A stretch of 64,000 nt of DNA from Chlorobiaceae bacterium (GTDB taxonomy: Bacteria > Bacteroidota > Chlorobiia > Chlorobiales > Chlorobiaceae). Below are positions 40,726-50,535 of the stretch, in pieces (position 1 is the first letter of the stretch; each line of letters begins with the position of its first letter). The stretch covers positions 95,067-159,066 of the forward strand of contig JAAXWS010000001.1 in the NCBI GenBank assembly GCA_013334865.1, read 5' to 3'. The notes below the pieces were generated by a model, which saw only the letters and a list, made by a program, of their open reading frames with translations, searched no databases and was not told the DNA's origin. The translations under genes and the position numbers were made by a program.

Positions 40726-41316
40726 ATGGCCCATACCCTGAACCTCGTCCTCGCCTCGCAGTCCCCCCGACGCAGGGAACTGCTCGCAATGGCCGGCTAC
40801 CCGTTCGAAACGCTCTCCGCCGACATCGACGAGACCTTCGACCCGAGCCTTACCGTCGAGGAAAACGTCATGGAGATCTCGGTCAGGAAAGCGGCGGCCG
40901 CCCTGGAGCTGGTTGCGGATCCCGGAACGACGGTGCTCCTTTCGGCCGACACCACGGTGGTGCTCGACGGCGCCCCCCTCGGCAAGCCTGCGGACGCCGC
41001 CGAGGCCTTCGGCATGCTCTCGAAACTGCAGGGACGCGCCCACGAGGTGCTCACCGGCTTCACGGTCATGCACGGAGGGCGGCGGGTCACCGGGTACGCG
41101 AGGACCGTCGTCGGGTTCGAACCGATGAGCGACGAAGAGATCCTGCGATACATCCGCACCATGAAGCCCTTCGACAAGGCAGGCTCCTACGGCATCCAGG
41201 ACCCGATCCTCGCCTGCTATGTCCGCGGGATCGAAGGTTGCTACTACAACGTCGTGGGCCTGCCGGTCTCGAAAGTCTGCGCGGCCCTCAGGCAATTCCT
41301 CCCCGGCCATGCCTGA
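40726..41316 (+). CDS. maf: Maf family nucleotide pyrophosphatase
   Basis: [30 protein letters not shown]. Confidence 0.95.
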   Translation: MAHTLNLVLASQSPRRRELLAMAGYPFETLSADIDETFDPSLTVEENVMEISVRKAAAALELVADPGTTVLLSADTTVVLDGAPLGKPADAAEAFGMLSKLQGRAHEVLTGFTVMHGGRRVTGYARTVVGFEPMSDEEILRYIRTMKPFDKAGSYGIQDPILACYVRGIEGCYYNVVGLPVSKVCAALRQFLPGHA

Positions 41317-42259
41317 CCCGAACCGGAAGCCCGTGCTCGTGATCCTGGGCCCGACCGCCTCCGGAAAATCGGAGCTGGCCTTCAGGGTCGCCCTGGCGAC
41401 CGGAGCAGAGATCATCTCCGCCGACTCCCGCCAGGTCTACCGGGGGATGGACATCGGCACGGCGAAGCCCCCCCGTGAGATGCTCGAAGCCGTCATGCAC
41501 CACTTCATCGACGAACGGGAGATCGGCGAGCCTTTCAGCTCAGGCGATTTTGCCACCGAAGCCCTCGCGCGCATCGAGGATCTCGCGGCCCGTGGCGTGC
41601 CGGCAATCGTGGCCGGCGGCTCGACCCTCTACCTCGAAGGGCTCCTGAAGGGATTTGCCCAGCTGCCGCCAGGAAATCCCGAAATCCGCGCCCGGCTCAG
41701 CCGTGAAATCGACCGTAGCGGAGCCGAAACGCTCTACCGGCGCCTGCTCGAACTCGACCCCGAACAGGCGGCCACCCTCGATCCGACCAAGACCCAGCGG
41801 CTCGTGCGGAGCCTCGAGATCATCGAGATCGCCGGAACCACGGTCACCTCGCTGCTGCAGGCGGCCGCCGCCTCCCGGAAGGCGCCGGAATTCCTGGTCG
41901 TCGGGCTCGCCCTCCCCCGGCCGACGCTCTACGAACGCATCGACCGGAGGAGCGGGCGCATGATGCAGGAGGGACTCGTCGACGAAGCACGGCTCATCTA
42001 CGATCGTTTCGGCCCGCAGATCAGGGAAGGTTCGATCAACGCCCTCCTCACCGTCGGGTACCGGGAGCTGTTCGACTGCTTTGAAAGATCCACCGGACTG
42101 CAGGCCGCGGAACCCCTGATCGCCCAGCATACCCGCAATTATGCAAAACGCCAGTTGACTTTTTTCAAAAATAGGCTTAATGTTGAGTGGGTGGATTCCC
42201 CATCGAACGAAGCCGGTTTGGAAAGGTTGACCGAGACGCTCAGCCGGCGGGTTTCGTGA
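41309..42259 (+). CDS. miaA: tRNA dimethylallyltransferase
   Basis: ATG at 41309: [54 protein letters not shown]. Confidence 0.96.
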   Translation: MPDPNRKPVLVILGPTASGKSELAFRVALATGAEIISADSRQVYRGMDIGTAKPPREMLEAVMHHFIDEREIGEPFSSGDFATEALARIEDLAARGVPAIVAGGSTLYLEGLLKGFAQLPPGNPEIRARLSREIDRSGAETLYRRLLELDPEQAATLDPTKTQRLVRSLEIIEIAGTTVTSLLQAAAASRKAPEFLVVGLALPRPTLYERIDRRSGRMMQEGLVDEARLIYDRFGPQIREGSINALLTVGYRELFDCFERSTGLQAAEPLIAQHTRNYAKRQLTFFKNRLNVEWVDSPSNEAGLERLTETLSRRVS

Positions 42260-42382
42260 CAAGTGAGATGAAGAACGGACTGCTTCGCCTGACCACTGCA
42301 CTGCCATCACGGTGCAGGGCAGCCGGGCTCTCCATCCACAGGATCCCGTTGCACGCCGAGGTGTTAAACAGCAGTATCAGCA

Positions 42383-42958
42383 ATGAAACATTCCGTATCG
42401 ACCCGCAAGGAGCTGACCATACTCAAGCTTGAGGAGGTGGTCTTCGATATCCGGCATGCCGACTGCTTCAAGGAGACGGTACAGCAGCTGGTCAGCAGGG
42501 ACAGCAGCAGGAACCTGATCGTCGATTTCTCCCAGGTCAAGGCCATCGACTCCTCCGGAATCAGCTCGATGCTGCTCGCCCACCAGCTCGCCAACCAATC
42601 CGAAGGCCTCGCCATCTTCGTCTCGCTCTGCCAGCAGATCAAGGATCTGCTCAAACTCTCGAACCTCGACAAACAGCTCTACATCTTCTCCTCGATCAAC
42701 GAAGTGATGACGCTCATCGAGCCTGCGCTCAAGGGCAAGCGCACGAACCGCTCGAAGTCTCCTGCCGTCCGCTACGACCAGCCGGACGATATCTCGGACG
42801 ACATCGAGATCCTGCCGGAAGAGGTATTCCAGGGAGAATCCTTCCCGGAAATGATCGATGACGTGGAGTCGGAAGATCCTTCGGAAATCGTGGAGGAAGA
42901 GGCGCCGGCCGTGGAGACCGTGCCGAAAAAGCGAGGGCGCCCGAAAAAAAAACCCTGA
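42383..42958 (+). CDS. STAS-domain protein with acidic linker and AT-hook-like C-terminus
   Basis: NLIVDFSQVKAIDSSGISSMLLAHQLA (STAS); C-terminal acidic run then VPKKRGRPKKKP. Confidence 0.88.
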   Translation: MKHSVSTRKELTILKLEEVVFDIRHADCFKETVQQLVSRDSSRNLIVDFSQVKAIDSSGISSMLLAHQLANQSEGLAIFVSLCQQIKDLLKLSNLDKQLYIFSSINEVMTLIEPALKGKRTNRSKSPAVRYDQPDDISDDIEILPEEVFQGESFPEMIDDVESEDPSEIVEEEAPAVETVPKKRGRPKKKP

Positions 42959-43089
42959 TTCCGTCCGATTATCCGGCCGTCATGAATTTCCCGCATTGAC
43001 AGGATCCCCTTATTGACTTATTTTACAGTTGTCAGTTTCCCCCAACCGTGTTGGAATTTTCGCTCCCCCGGAAACCGGACATCCTCACC

Positions 43090-44331
43090 ATGCTTGACAA
43101 CATCTTCAGGAAAAGCCTGGAAAGGCTTCTCTCCGACGCGTCCGTGACCGTGAACGGCAAGAAACCCTGGGACATCAGGGTCCACGACCAGCGCTTCTAC
43201 CGCAAAACCATGCTCCAGGGGAACCTCGGCTTCGGTGAAGCCTACATGGACGGATGGTGGGACTGCGACGACATCGAAGGGCTGATCTTCCGCATCCTCT
43301 CCACGCAGGTAGACCGGCGGACCGTCAACCTTGCCGGGGCAGCGTGGACCCTGGCCGGCGTACTGTTCAACCTGCAGAAGCCATCCCGGGCGTTCACTAT
43401 CGGCAAGCGGCACTACGATGTCGGGAACGACCTGTTCAGGAGCATGCTCGACCCGATGATGATCTACAGCTGCGCCTACTGGAACGGGGCCACGAGCCTC
43501 GAGAAGGCCCAGGAGAACAAGCTACAGCTCGTCTGCGACAAGCTCGGCCTGCAACCCGGCATGAAGGTCCTCGATATCGGCTGCGGATGGGGCGGGGCCG
43601 CGAAGTTCGCCGCCGAGCACTACGGTGCCAAGGTTGTCGGGATAACGGTCTCCAGGCAGCAGGCGGAGCTGGCCACCAGGCTCTGCAGGGATCACGACGT
43701 GGAGATCCGGTTCATGGACTACCGGAAGCTCGAAGGCACCTTCGACCGCATCTACTCGCTCGGCATGCTCGAACATGTCGGCCACAAGAACTACCGGACC
43801 TTCTTCGAAACCGCCCGCCGCTGCCTCTCGCCGGAGGGTCGGCTGCTGGTGCAGAGCATAGGCAGCAACACGCCTTCGAAGGGCAGCGATCCCTGGGTGG
43901 GGCGCTACATCTTCCCGAACTCCATGCTTCCCTCGGTGAGCCAGATCGCGCCGGGATTCGAATCGAGCTTCGTGCTTGAAGACTGGCATTCGTTCTCGCA
44001 CGACTACACCCTGACACTCAGGGCATGGCGCCGCAACTTCAGCCACCGGTGGCCCGAACTCAGGCATGTTTACGACAACCGCTTCTACCGCATGTGGGAC
44101 TACTACCTGCAAAGCTTCGGCGGCGCGTTCAGGTCACGATCCATCCAGCTCTGGCAGGTGCTGCTGTCGCCTTCTGGCATAAGGGGCGAGTACCGAGTGC
44201 CTCACGAACCGCTCTGCCGCGAGGGAATCAGTGGTAGAGAAAACGGTCAGGCCAGGCAGCCTCGAATGCCGCTGCCGAGCCGCGGGCTGCCTCGAGAATC
44301 TCCCCGATCGGGCGCTGTTCCCGAATCATGA
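43090..44331 (+). CDS. cfa: cyclopropane-fatty-acyl-phospholipid synthase
   Basis: HYDVGNDLFRSMLDPMMIYSCAYW, VLDIGCGWGGAAKFAAEHYGAKVVGITVS, SLGMLEHVGHKNYRTFF; 3' end overlaps the convergent gene. Confidence 0.92.
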   Translation: MLDNIFRKSLERLLSDASVTVNGKKPWDIRVHDQRFYRKTMLQGNLGFGEAYMDGWWDCDDIEGLIFRILSTQVDRRTVNLAGAAWTLAGVLFNLQKPSRAFTIGKRHYDVGNDLFRSMLDPMMIYSCAYWNGATSLEKAQENKLQLVCDKLGLQPGMKVLDIGCGWGGAAKFAAEHYGAKVVGITVSRQQAELATRLCRDHDVEIRFMDYRKLEGTFDRIYSLGMLEHVGHKNYRTFFETARRCLSPEGRLLVQSIGSNTPSKGSDPWVGRYIFPNSMLPSVSQIAPGFESSFVLEDWHSFSHDYTLTLRAWRRNFSHRWPELRHVYDNRFYRMWDYYLQSFGGAFRSRSIQLWQVLLSPSGIRGEYRVPHEPLCREGISGRENGQARQPRMPLPSRGLPRESPRSGAVPES

Positions 44332-45454
44332 TCCGGTAGCTCGAGGTGCCGGCCAGGCGGTCGAAAAAGGCAGTGTTCCGCTCGAGCCCAAGCTCCTTCG
44401 GATAAAGCTTCTGCAGGCTCAGGAGCAGGGCCGTCGAGGTCCTGAACGGTTCGAAAACTTTCCGGTCGGTGACCGTGATCCTGAGGCCCTGGCAACGGAT
44501 TCCGGCAAACTTGCTGGAGGTCGGGGTGAACGCGGTTTCGGCAATGTCGACACCCGGAAGAGCGTGGCGATCGAGCTCAGCCTTCAAGGCATGGGCGTCG
44601 ACGAACGGAGCGCCGATCGTGCGGAACGGAGCGTCGGTACCGCGGCCCTCGCTCACCGAGGTCGCTTCGAGCATGACCGTCGCCGGGTAGACGATCGCCG
44701 TTTCGAGATCGCGGATGTTCGGCGAAGGCGGCACGAAGCGGAAACCGTCAAGCTCGTCCGCGAAACGCCCATGGCTGTATCCGCGCATCCGCACCACCTG
44801 GAGCGACAGCCCCGGGTAACGGGTGCGATGCAGCCACAGGGCGATTTCGCCGATGGTCATGCCGTGCAGGAACGGAATCTCCGCTGCGCCGACGAACGAC
44901 TCCTGCGACGGCTCCAGCACGAAGCCGCCGAGCGGAAGAGGCGCGACGGGGTTCGGCCGGTCGAACACCAGGAAGGTGGTCCCTGCACGGTCGCACGCAT
45001 CCATGGCCAGCTTCATGGTCGAGATGTAGGTATAGCAGCGGGTACCGACATCCTGCAGGTCGAAGGCGAGCACGTCGATCTTCTTCAATAGCGACAAATC
45101 GGGCTTCTGCGTCGCGCCATACAGCGAGTAGACCCTGATCGAATCGGCGATGACCGTGTCGGAGACCTTCTCCCCCGCCCCGCCGCCCAGGGAGAAGCCG
45201 TGCTCGGGGGCCATGATGAACTTCAGGTCCACGCCCCGCCTGACGAGCGCCCTCCACGAAGGCTCCCCCTTCACGCTGAGCGCCGCGGCATTGGTGATGA
45301 ACCCGACCCGCTTGCCCTCGAACTGCGGGCAGTTGCATCGCCCGCTGCCGGAAGCGACCATGTCGATCCCGTACCGGAACCCTGCAGCGTCGAGTCGCAC
45401 CGTATGAAACAACAAGAAAAGTATGATCGATACGATCCTGACCGGAGTCTTCAT
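44228..45454 (-). CDS. DUF1343 protein, NamZ-like exo-beta-N-acetylmuramidase
   Basis: GKRVGFITNAAALSVKGEPSWRALVRRGVDLKFIMAPEHGFSLGGGAGEKVSDTV, LQDVGTRCYTYISTMKLAMDAC, PNPVAPLPLGGFVLEP. Confidence 0.93.
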   Translation of the reverse strand: MKTPVRIVSIILFLLFHTVRLDAAGFRYGIDMVASGSGRCNCPQFEGKRVGFITNAAALSVKGEPSWRALVRRGVDLKFIMAPEHGFSLGGGAGEKVSDTVIADSIRVYSLYGATQKPDLSLLKKIDVLAFDLQDVGTRCYTYISTMKLAMDACDRAGTTFLVFDRPNPVAPLPLGGFVLEPSQESFVGAAEIPFLHGMTIGEIALWLHRTRYPGLSLQVVRMRGYSHGRFADELDGFRFVPPSPNIRDLETAIVYPATVMLEATSVSEGRGTDAPFRTIGAPFVDAHALKAELDRHALPGVDIAETAFTPTSSKFAGIRCQGLRITVTDRKVFEPFRTSTALLLSLQKLYPKELGLERNTAFFDRLAGTSSYRIMIREQRPIGEILEAARGSAAAFEAAWPDRFLYH

Positions 45455-45609
45455 GGCTGAACTCAATCATTGTTGGCATGTACCGGCGTTGCAAATGCCG
45501 GTGAAAAGCAGCATCAAAATAGCCAATGGCCCGGCGACCAGCAACAAATGGTATCTTGTGTCAATAACACGCCACTGAAAAAATCCGCCCACCTCCACAG
45601 GAGAACGCC

Positions 45610-46083
45610 ATGGGCACTATCGAAGACTATCGAAGCGGGCGCATCCGCACAAGCATCGGCAAGGCATTGCACGTCCTCGGCGCCAGCGCCCTTGCTGACG
45701 CTCCCGATGCAAGCATCGTAGCACTGAAGATCTGTGAGTTCGAGCCCGTCGTCGTCTCTTTTGCGGAAGCCGTGGCGGCAATCGGCAATGCCAGTACTCT
45801 TGCCATCGGCGAGCGTGTCTGCCGACCCCTGCATCACGGCTCTGTGTTCACCGAATCGGTTTTCCTCGACGAACTGGCGGAAGCCATGATCGAGGCCGGG
45901 CATGCCCGTAAGGCAGGCATCGAAGAAGCCGAAGGGCTGCTTGGCGAACAGACAGGCAACCCGCTGCTCATGTCGAAGGTTTCTGGAAGGTACCTGGAGA
46001 TCTGCGCCTCTTCCGTGGATACCTGCGTCTTCTGGAAGGCCGAAAAACAAGGTATCCATTGCATGAAGCGTGGGAGGGCGTAA
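45610..46083 (+). CDS. hypothetical protein (157 aa)
   Basis: Continuous ORF with RBS-like ggaga upstream; no family recognised. Confidence 0.6.
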   Translation: MGTIEDYRSGRIRTSIGKALHVLGASALADAPDASIVALKICEFEPVVVSFAEAVAAIGNASTLAIGERVCRPLHHGSVFTESVFLDELAEAMIEAGHARKAGIEEAEGLLGEQTGNPLLMSKVSGRYLEICASSVDTCVFWKAEKQGIHCMKRGRA

Positions 46084-46100
46084 GGAGGGCAAAGAGATTG

Positions 46101-46136
46101 GTCCTATCGGTCATATAGGATCCATGAGACCTATGT
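46101..46136. repeat. nonamer tandem repeat
   Basis: gtcctatcg gtcatatag gatccatga gacctatgt. Confidence 0.65.
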
Positions 46137-46375
46137 TCAACGGTCCTGGACGCCCCCACTGACCCGACCCGGAAGCCCCCGAAAAAAGAGCTAAGCAACG
46201 TCTCGTGTGGGATTATTATCCCTTAAACCACTCTTATAAAACAGCTTATAGGGCAAATTAGCCCCAATTAAAGAAGATGTTGTTTAAAGGGAGGATTAAT
46301 TCCCTGTAAGTCAAGCATGAACAAGAGGATAAAGGTTTTGGTGCCCCACATAATAGGTTACTTAGCTCCGAAAAA

Positions 46376-46414
46376 ACGACAAAAAAAAAGACCGCACAAC
46401 ATGGCACGGTCTTT
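46376..46414 (-). terminator. terminator following tRNA-fMet
   Basis: Minus strand aaaagaccg tgccatgttgtg cggtctttttttt. Confidence 0.82.
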
Positions 46415-46418
46415 TCAC

Positions 46419-46494
<76 letters not shown>

Positions 46495-46539
46495 ATGTTA
46501 GTCCTTTAATGTACGACAATTTCTATAAAGAACAAGGAA

Positions 46540-48663
46540 TTATTGCACCGAGTTCCCGATAATCTCATTTCCGTGCGGCTCGACGACATAAAGCTTGCCG
46601 TCATTGCCCTCGACCGCCAGGATCATGCCCTGCGACAGCTCTCCCCTGATGGTCCGTTCCGCGAGGTTGGCAACCAGCACGACGTTCCTGCCGACCATCT
46701 CTTCGGGCTTGTAGTGCTCGGCGATGCCTGAGAGCACCTGGCGCACTTCGGAACCGACCTGCAGCTGCATCTTCAGGAGCTTGCTCGCCTTCTTGACCGG
46801 TTCGCATTCCAGCACTCGTGCCACGCGCAGGTCGACCTTCTGGAAATCGTCGAAACTGATCTCGGGCTTGAAGGCCATCTTCTGCTCCTGGGCTCCCGCC
46901 TCACGGCGTTCGGCTTCGGCAAGCAGGCGGGCAATCTTCTCAAGCTCCGGATCGAGGTCCTTCTGCTCGATCTTCGTGAACAGGATTTCTGACGACCCCT
47001 TGAGGGTATGCCCCTGCCTCAAGCCGGGCAGCGCAGCACCGTCCCACACAGGGCGGCCGTGTGCGGCAAGGCTGCCGACAGAATCCTCCAGGCCGAGCAT
47101 GTCGCGAATGCGGTCGCAGGTCTCCGGAATGATCGGGTAGAAGAGCAGCGAGAGCGTATGGCACAGGTTCAGGGAGACGGCCATGGTACGCGCTGCAGCC
47201 TCCGGGTCGACCTTGATGACTTTCCAGGGTTCGGCTTCGGTAAGGAAACGGTTGGCGAACCGGGCGACCTCCATGGTCAGCGTGGTGGCCTCCCGGAAAT
47301 GGAAGCCTTCATAGGCCTCGCCGATCTTCTTCAGGCTCTCCTGCCAGTCGATGCCGAGGGAGTCCCACTCTGCCTGAGTGATTTCACACGGTACGGCCCC
47401 GCCGAAACGGGCGTTGGTGAAATCGACCGAGCGCTTGATGAAGTTGCCGAGGGCGTCGGCAAGCTCGCCGTTGGTACGGTTCTGGAAATCGGTCCAGCTG
47501 AAGTCGGTATCCTTGTTCTCCGGGTAGTTCATCGCGATGCTGTAGCGCAGCGTGTCGGCCGGGAAGCGGTCGAGGAACTCGCCGAGATAGACGGCGTAGT
47601 TGCGGGACTTCGAGAACTTGCGCCCCTCGAAGTTCATGAACTCGGAGGCAGGCACGTTGTCGGCGAGCTCGTAGCGGCCTTCGCTACGTCCCTCGTTCCA
47701 GGCCATGAGGATGGCCGGGAACATGAGCGTATGGAACACCACGTTGTCCTTGCCGATGAAGTTCACGATGCGGCTGTCGGGGTCCTGCCAGTAGCGCGTC
47801 CAGCGTTCGGCGTCGCCCTGCAGCTGCGCCCACTCCCTGGTGAAGGAGATGTATCCGAGCACGGCATCGAACCAGACATAGAGCACCTTGCCTTTAGCAT
47901 CCTCTTCGTCGAGCGGAAGGGAGATGCCCCAGGAGAGGTCGCGGGTGATGGCCCGGTCGGCGAGCCCCTGGTTGAGCCAGGTGCGCGAGTAGTTTACCAC
48001 GTTCTGCCGCCACGACTCGCCATGCCCTTCGACATAGGCTTCGAGCTGCTTCTGGAAGCGACCGAGCGGAAAGTACCAGTGGAGGGTTTCTCGCAGCTCG
48101 GGCGTCGCGTCGGAGAGCTTGCTCTTCGGGTCGATCAGTTCGAGCGGGCTCAGGTGGGTACCGCACTGCTCACACTGGTCGCCGTTGGCATCCAGGCTGC
48201 CGCAGATCGGGCAGGTGCCGGTCACGTAGCGGTCGGAGAGGAAGCGGCCGGCCTTGGCGTCGAAGAAGAGCTTCTCGGTCTTGCGGACGAAGATCCCCTT
48301 CTTCTCGATGTCGAGGAAGAACTCCTTTGCGGTTGCGTGGTGCCCGGCCGAGCTGGTCCTGCCGTAGTAGTCGAACGAGATGCCGCAGCGCCTGAAGGCC
48401 TCCGAGTTCATGGCGTGGTAACGGTCCACCACGTCCTGCGGGGTGATCCCCTCCCTGTCAGCAGTGATGGTGATCGGAACGCCATGCTCGTCGGATCCCC
48501 CGATATGGATGACGTCGTGGCCGCAGAGGCGCAGGTAGCGGACATAGATATCTGCCGGAAGGTAGACCCCGGCGAGGTGCCCGAGATGGACCGGGCCGTT
48601 GGCGTAGGGAAGGGCTGTGGTGACGAGGGTCCTCTTGAAGCTTTTCGGCATGGAGTCAGGCAA
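46540..48663 (-). CDS. metG: methionyl-tRNA synthetase
   Basis: TTALPYANGPVHLGHLAGVYLPADI (HIGH), FEGRKFSKSR (KMSKS-like), CPICGSLDANGDQCEQCG zinc site, C-terminal tRNA-binding domain DFQKVDLRVARVLECEPVKKASKLLKMQLQVG. Confidence 0.97.
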   Translation of the reverse strand: MPDSMPKSFKRTLVTTALPYANGPVHLGHLAGVYLPADIYVRYLRLCGHDVIHIGGSDEHGVPITITADREGITPQDVVDRYHAMNSEAFRRCGISFDYYGRTSSAGHHATAKEFFLDIEKKGIFVRKTEKLFFDAKAGRFLSDRYVTGTCPICGSLDANGDQCEQCGTHLSPLELIDPKSKLSDATPELRETLHWYFPLGRFQKQLEAYVEGHGESWRQNVVNYSRTWLNQGLADRAITRDLSWGISLPLDEEDAKGKVLYVWFDAVLGYISFTREWAQLQGDAERWTRYWQDPDSRIVNFIGKDNVVFHTLMFPAILMAWNEGRSEGRYELADNVPASEFMNFEGRKFSKSRNYAVYLGEFLDRFPADTLRYSIAMNYPENKDTDFSWTDFQNRTNGELADALGNFIKRSVDFTNARFGGAVPCEITQAEWDSLGIDWQESLKKIGEAYEGFHFREATTLTMEVARFANRFLTEAEPWKVIKVDPEAAARTMAVSLNLCHTLSLLFYPIIPETCDRIRDMLGLEDSVGSLAAHGRPVWDGAALPGLRQGHTLKGSSEILFTKIEQKDLDPELEKIARLLAEAERREAGAQEQKMAFKPEISFDDFQKVDLRVARVLECEPVKKASKLLKMQLQVGSEVRQVLSGIAEHYKPEEMVGRNVVLVANLAERTIRGELSQGMILAVEGNDGKLYVVEPHGNEIIGNSVQ

Positions 48664-48696
48664 ATCTGTTGAGTGGTGATCGTTATTTGCAGGTGT

Positions 48697-49656
48697 TCAT
48701 TTCCTGCCGACGAGGGCGTTGTACTGCTCGAGCGAGAGGCGCCGCTTCTGGCCGTTCTCGAAACGGATCCAGATGCTCTTCTTCTGGGGATCGACCCCTT
48801 CGACGACGGCGTCGCCATCCCGGCTGCTGACGCTCATCCCGACCGCCGGCCAGCCGTTGTTGCGGCACGAGTGGCCGTTCTTGTCGATTTTCGAGAAATT
48901 CAGGCAGCACTTGGGGCGGTTGCACAGGCCGATGGTATTGAACGAATGGTTGTCCCCACCCATGCCCTCCTGCGTCAGCGGCTTTTCGGCGAAGGGGTTG
49001 GCATGGATCTTCTGCATCCAGCTCGAACAGCACAGCACGCAACCGCATGGCCCCTGGGTGTTCGCCCTCCGGGCCTCCTCGCGGGTGGTGATCTGGACCA
49101 TCTGGATCCTGGCCTTGAACTCGCCGGCCAGATCGCGCACGAGTCCACGGAAATCAACCCGGTGCGAGGCAGTGTAGTAGACCGAGAGCTTCTGCTGGTC
49201 GAGCCGCAGGTCGATGTCGACCAGCTTCATGTCGAGGCGGTGGCGTTCGATCCTGTTATGGCATGCCTCCCTGATTTCGGGTTCGCGATGCCGGATTTCG
49301 GTGAAATCCTGGACATCCTTTTCCGAAGCGGCCCTGATGATTGACGGCAGCTCCTCTCCGGCCCCCTTGAGGGAGAGTTTCTTGCGGGCGATGCGGCCGG
49401 CCGAATAGACGATGCCGAAATCGTAACCGCCGTCCGCCTCGAGGATGACCGGCTGGCCGATCAGGAACTGCTCCCCCGTAGGGTTGGCGTAGAACTCGCG
49501 TCGGCACCCTTTCATCTCCACCTCGCAGACGGGTACCGAATCCTCCTGCGTATCGTCGCCGTAAAGGTCGCCGGCCTGCTCATGCAGGATCTTCGATAGT
49601 TTAAGCCTCACCTTGGCGTTGTCGCCAAGAAGGCAGCTGCATATGACCGTGCTCAT
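48697..49656 (-). CDS. PSP1/RicT (YaaT)-like protein
   Basis: GCVLCCSSWM, CNRPKCCLNFSK Cys motifs; ADGGYDFGIVYSAGR; HRLDMKLVDIDLRLDQQKLSVYYTASHRVDFRGLVRDLA. Confidence 0.9.
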   Translation of the reverse strand: MSTVICSCLLGDNAKVRLKLSKILHEQAGDLYGDDTQEDSVPVCEVEMKGCRREFYANPTGEQFLIGQPVILEADGGYDFGIVYSAGRIARKKLSLKGAGEELPSIIRAASEKDVQDFTEIRHREPEIREACHNRIERHRLDMKLVDIDLRLDQQKLSVYYTASHRVDFRGLVRDLAGEFKARIQMVQITTREEARRANTQGPCGCVLCCSSWMQKIHANPFAEKPLTQEGMGGDNHSFNTIGLCNRPKCCLNFSKIDKNGHSCRNNGWPAVGMSVSSRDGDAVVEGVDPQKKSIWIRFENGQKRRLSLEQYNALVGRK

Positions 49657-49728
49657 GGATTCATATTCCTTTGCATACCCGGCGGCATACTCCGTTCGCC
49701 GGGAGTGTCGTTATATTCTTTTCAGTCA

Positions 49729-50526
49729 TCATCCGCCGGTCCTCGGTCCCGACGGGGTTTCATTGCGGTTGCGCAGCCGCAACAGGGCCCGGAAGTTCTC
49801 GACGCGCCGGTTGATCGATTCGGCCCCCCTGACAACGATCCCGAAACCGTCGAGCCGTCGCTCCAGCACCTGGAATTTCACATCGTCCAGATGCGATTCC
49901 GTTGATTCCTGCATATACCCGGTGAGGGCGTCGAGGCCGTCCCAATTGTCGCGGGTCAAGAGGTGTGCGGGCCGGAATGAGAGGAAAAGCTCCGGTTTCT
50001 GGTCCTCAAGATATTCAATACGGCTGACAACTGAAACAAGGTAAAGCTTTCCCGTGCTTTTCAGAACGCGATCGGCGATGCCGGCCGTTCCCCGGAAAAA
50101 GAGGAGAGGCCGCTTGTCGACATGCTCGATCATGCCCTGCGGGAAAATCCACAGCGCGTTCTGGAGCGGCGAGGTGGCAAGCAGGCATCTGGCTGCGTAG
50201 TCGAGCGTGCGGATGGCGCTGCGGGCGTTGGTGCGGTCGATGGAAAAGGCCCCGATGCGGGTGAAGAACCGGTGCTTGTCGAGCTGGGGCTGCTCGATGA
50301 TAATAAACAGGTTCTGCCTGAAATACAGTTCGGTGCAGATCTGGGACCAGAAGCCGTCCCACCAGTAGGCGTGGTTGCAGTAGAAGATGACCGGTACGGC
50401 CGGCTCCATGGCCGGCAGTTCCGGCGGCATCTGCACCCTCAGGGAGTGGAAATGACGCCTGAACTGCCGGCGGGAGTACCAGCCGAACCAGCGGGTGTAT
50501 GCCCGGCTTCGGCGAACCTCCAGCAT
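49729..50526 (-). CDS. lysophospholipid acyltransferase (PlsC) family protein
   Basis: VIFYCNHAYWWDGFW (NHX4D-like), ALWIFPQGMIEH. Confidence 0.85.
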   Translation of the reverse strand: MLEVRRSRAYTRWFGWYSRRQFRRHFHSLRVQMPPELPAMEPAVPVIFYCNHAYWWDGFWSQICTELYFRQNLFIIIEQPQLDKHRFFTRIGAFSIDRTNARSAIRTLDYAARCLLATSPLQNALWIFPQGMIEHVDKRPLLFFRGTAGIADRVLKSTGKLYLVSVVSRIEYLEDQKPELFLSFRPAHLLTRDNWDGLDALTGYMQESTESHLDDVKFQVLERRLDGFGIVVRGAESINRRVENFRALLRLRNRNETPSGPRTGG

Positions 50527-50535
50527 GGGCAGCGC

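Noticed and set aside
47008-48672. 554-aa plus ORF
   Set aside because: Antisense shadow of metG.
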